Part shown: one piece after another, positions 6,968-9,286 of the stretch | Layout of the letters: every line of letters begins with the position of its first letter | How positions within the stretch are numbered: the first letter of the stretch is position 1 | NCBI GenBank assembly: GCA_012516295.1 | Contig: JAAYWU010000189.1 | Coordinates: forward strand, 1-9,286 | Source: Clostridiales bacterium | GTDB lineage: Bacteria > Bacillota > Clostridia > Oscillospirales > Acutalibacteraceae | Direction: 5' to 3' | Length of the DNA stretch: 9,286 nucleotides | The notes under the pieces: generated by a model | The model's database searches: none | Told to the model about the DNA's origin: nothing | What the model saw: only the letters and a program-made list of their open reading frames with translations | Made by a program: the position numbers and the translations under genes

Positions 6968-9286
6968 TTATATTTCATCGCCGCTGTCAGAATTAAGGTC
7001 AAAGGGTTCATCCTTATCAAATTCATCATCGCCGTCTACATCGACATAATCGTCCGCGTCGTCAAACAGGCTTTCTTCCTCTTCTGATTCCTCAACGGAA
7101 TACCCTTCCAGATCGTCTGCGACGTTGGGTTCGTCGAAGTTCTCCTCAGTAGGATTGAAGCCGATATCGTCTTCGTCGTCAAAATTCTGTTTCAGGTCGA
7201 TTTCCTCGTTATCCTTATTCAGCACTTTAACATCAAGGCCAAGGGACTGGAGTTCCTTAATAAGAACCTTAAAGGATTCCGGAACGCCCGGCTTCGGAAT
7301 ATTCTGGCCTTTCACAATGGATTCATACGTCTTGACACGGCCGACAACGTCGTCGGATTTCACCGTAAGGATTTCTTGCAGAGTATAAGCGGCACCGTAA
7401 GCTTCCAGCGCCCAAACTTCCATTTCGCCGAAACGCTGGCCGCCAAACTGTGCCTTGCCGCCCAGAGGCTGCTGCGTAACCAGAGAATACGGACCGGTTG
7501 AACGCGCGTGGATCTTATCATCAACAAGGTGGTGCAGTTTAAGGTAATACATAATGCCGACGGTAACCGGATTATCGAAGAATTCTCCGGTACGGCCGTC
7601 CCTCAGAATGGTTTTGCCGTCTTCACTAATGCCGGCCTTTTTTAAGCACTCAACGATGTCGTCTTCGTGGGCACCGTCGAATACCGGGGTCATAATCTTC
7701 CAGCCCAGCGCTTTCGCGGCGTAGCCCAGATGAACCTCCAGCACCTGGCCGATGTTCATACGGGAAGGAACGCCCAGCGGGTTCAAAACGATATCAAGCG
7801 GCGTGCCGTCCGGCAGATACGGCATATCCTCCACAGGAAGGATACGGGAAACAACACCCTTGTTACCGTGGCGGCCGGCCATTTTATCGCCGACGGAAAT
7901 CTTACGTTTCTGGGCAATATAGCAACGGACAACCTTATTGACACCCGGGCTTAATTCGTCGTGACTGTTCTCGCGGGTAAATACTTTTACATCGACAACG
8001 ATACCATATTCGCCGTGCGGTACGCGAAGGGAGGTATCCCTCACCTCTCTGGCCTTCTCACCAAAGATTGCACGCAGCAGGCGCTCTTCCGCGGTCAGCT
8101 CCGTTTCGCCCTTCGGTGTTACCTTTCCGACAAGGATATCGCCGGCACGCACTTCCGCGCCGATGCGGATAATGCCGTTTTCGTCCAGATCATGCAGAAG
8201 GTCTTCGTTCACGTTCGGAATATCGCGTGTGATTTCTTCCGGCCCCAGCTTTGTATCTCTGGCTTCAATCTCATATTCCTCAATATGAATGGAAGTATAA
8301 ACGTCGTCGCGAACAATTTTTTCACTAATCAGAACGGCGTCTTCGTAGTTATAGCCTTCCCAGGTCATAAATCCGATCAAAGCGTTTTTGCCAAGGCTGA
8401 TTTCTCCGTCCTTGGTCGCCGGGCCGTCGGCAATAACGGAACCGGCTTCCACCCTCTGGTTTACGTCTACGATCGGAACCTGATTAATACATGTCCCCTG
8501 GTTGGAACGCATAAATTTAATAATATGATAAGTGTCAACCGTACCGTCGTCGCAGGTAATCCGGATTTCATCCGCGCTCACGCTGGAAACAACGCCGGAG
8601 TGTTTGGCGATAACGCATACGCCGGAGTCCACACCGGCCTTGTATTCCATGCCGGTACCGACAATCGGCGCTTCTGTCCTAAGAAGCGGAACCGCCTGCC
8701 GCTGCATGTTGGAACCCATCAGGGCACGGTTCGCGTCATCGTTTTCAAGGAACGGAATCATTGCCGTAGCAACGGAAACAACCATACGAGGCGACACGTC
8801 CATGTAGTCCGCTTTTTCACGTTCAATTTCAAGGAATTCGTCACGGTAACGGGCATTAACCTTGGAATTCTTAAAGCGGCCTTCCTCGTCAAGGGGTTCG
8901 TTCGCCTGTGCAACAATATAATCGTCCTCGACATCCGCCGTCATATAAACGACCTCGTTCGTTACACGGCCGGTCTTTTTGTCCACGCGGCGGAACGGCG
9001 CTTCAATAAAACCATATTCATTAATTCTTGCAAAAGTTGCAAGATAGGAAATCAAGCCGATATTCGGGCCGTCAGGCGTTTCGATAGGGCACATGCGGCG
9101 ATAGTGGCTGTAGTGAACGTCACGGACTTCGAATCCGGCGCGGTCTCTGGACAAGCCGCCGGGGCCCAAAGCAGAAAGGCGGCGCTTATGCGTAAGCTCG
9201 GCAAGCGGATTTGTCTGATCCATGAACTGCGACAGCGGTGAAGAACCGAAGAATTCTTTGATCGCCGCCACAACAGGCCGGATATT
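6968..9286 (-). CDS. rpoB: DNA-directed RNA polymerase subunit beta, C-terminal part (open at window edge)
   Basis: Beta forms the second pincer of RNA polymerase and is the rifampicin target. 772 codons plus the TAA stop are visible. The frame is open to base 9286, where it reads [16 protein letters not shown], so the in-frame GTG at 9271 is internal and not a start. Rifampicin cluster I (9247-9167) reads [20 protein letters not shown] and onward. Asp516, His526, Arg529 and Ser531 (E. coli numbering) are all sensitive-type, but position 510 is Pro instead of the usual Gln. Next come [19 protein letters not shown] and GPNIGLI. Further on are [16 protein letters not shown], the active-site [12 protein letters not shown] (7891-7856; Lys codons at 7885-7883 and 7861-7859), [36 protein letters not shown] and the C-terminal [11 protein letters not shown]. 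The protein ends in a 74-residue, very acidic tail (7192-6971). rpoC follows after 18 nt. Confidence 0.99.
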   Translation of the reverse strand, partial: NIRPVVAAIKEFFGSSPLSQFMDQTNPLAELTHKRRLSALGPGGLSRDRAGFEVRDVHYSHYRRMCPIETPDGPNIGLISYLATFARINEYGFIEAPFRRVDKKTGRVTNEVVYMTADVEDDYIVAQANEPLDEEGRFKNSKVNARYRDEFLEIEREKADYMDVSPRMVVSVATAMIPFLENDDANRALMGSNMQRQAVPLLRTEAPIVGTGMEYKAGVDSGVCVIAKHSGVVSSVSADEIRITCDDGTVDTYHIIKFMRSNQGTCINQVPIVDVNQRVEAGSVIADGPATKDGEISLGKNALIGFMTWEGYNYEDAVLISEKIVRDDVYTSIHIEEYEIEARDTKLGPEEITRDIPNVNEDLLHDLDENGIIRIGAEVRAGDILVGKVTPKGETELTAEERLLRAIFGEKAREVRDTSLRVPHGEYGIVVDVKVFTRENSHDELSPGVNKVVRCYIAQKRKISVGDKMAGRHGNKGVVSRILPVEDMPYLPDGTPLDIVLNPLGVPSRMNIGQVLEVHLGYAAKALGWKIMTPVFDGAHEDDIVECLKKAGISEDGKTILRDGRTGEFFDNPVTVGIMYYLKLHHLVDDKIHARSTGPYSLVTQQPLGGKAQFGGQRFGEMEVWALEAYGAAYTLQEILTVKSDDVVGRVKTYESIVKGQNIPKPGVPESFKVLIKELQSLGLDVKVLNKDNEEIDLKQNFDDEDDIGFNPTEENFDEPNVADDLEGYSVEESEEEESLFDDADDYVDVDGDDEFDKDEPFDLNSDSGDEI

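Noticed and set aside
7961..9241. A 426-codon open frame on the plus strand
   Set aside because: It lies wholly antisense to highly conserved rpoB, begins at GTG with no ribosome-binding site, and its translation resembles no family I recognise. Long antisense frames are common opposite biased coding sequence.
9269..9271. GTG as the start of a 767-aa rpoB
   Set aside because: The frame continues upstream to the window edge with typical RpoB residues (NIRPVV). It is an internal Val codon of a gene cut by the window.
1..9286. Mobile elements, CRISPR arrays, tRNA genes, toxin-antitoxin or defence genes
   Set aside because: I looked across both strands. The intergenic space totals only a few hundred bases and is explained by spacers, hairpins and promoters; the rest is conserved housekeeping coding sequence.

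Overview
The window is a core-genome segment of a low-GC-lineage Gram-positive bacterium (Bacillota). All genes are read from the minus strand, so transcription runs from high to low coordinates: rpoB (3' part only), rpoC, rpsL, rpsG, fusA. This is the classic junction between the RNA polymerase beta/beta' operon and the str (streptomycin) operon. An anaerobic Clostridia member, probably in the Oscillospirales/Ruminococcaceae-like group, is my inference. It rests on the sequence flavour of S12, S7, EF-G and RpoB, the Firmicutes-type 13-residue loop in S12, and a beta' without the proteobacterial insertion in the trigger loop. I cannot name a genus from this sequence alone.

Layout from right to left. 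9286-6968: rpoB, open at the window edge, starting just before rifampicin cluster I and ending in a very acidic tail. 6967-6950: an 18-nt gap with only a weak ribosome-binding site. 6949-3407: complete rpoC, 1180 aa. 3406-3244: a 163-nt gap holding a TTGACA/TATAAT promoter that overlaps the end of rpoC, then a roughly 148-nt leader with two hairpins. 3243-2815: rpsL (S12, 142 aa). 2814-2682: a 133-nt spacer with two overlapping, mutually exclusive hairpins. 2681-2211: rpsG (S7, 156 aa, GTG start). 2210-2139: a 72-nt spacer with no convincing element beyond the fusA ribosome-binding site. 2138-57: fusA (EF-G, 693 aa). 56-1: the start of the gap to the next gene (commonly tuf), with a possible weak promoter.

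Together the genes supply the catalytic core of RNA polymerase, two proteins of the 30S subunit (the decoding centre and the head) and the translocase. I see no mobile element, CRISPR array, tRNA, toxin, defence gene or other accessory system. Long open frames on the plus strand are antisense shadows of the conserved genes. What deserves a second look is regulatory: the promoter inside the 3' end of rpoC, the hairpin-bearing leader of rpsL, and the structured rpsL-rpsG spacer. At the protein level the acidic tail of RpoB and a few substitutions around its rifampicin region stand out. I did not find an undescribed system in this window.
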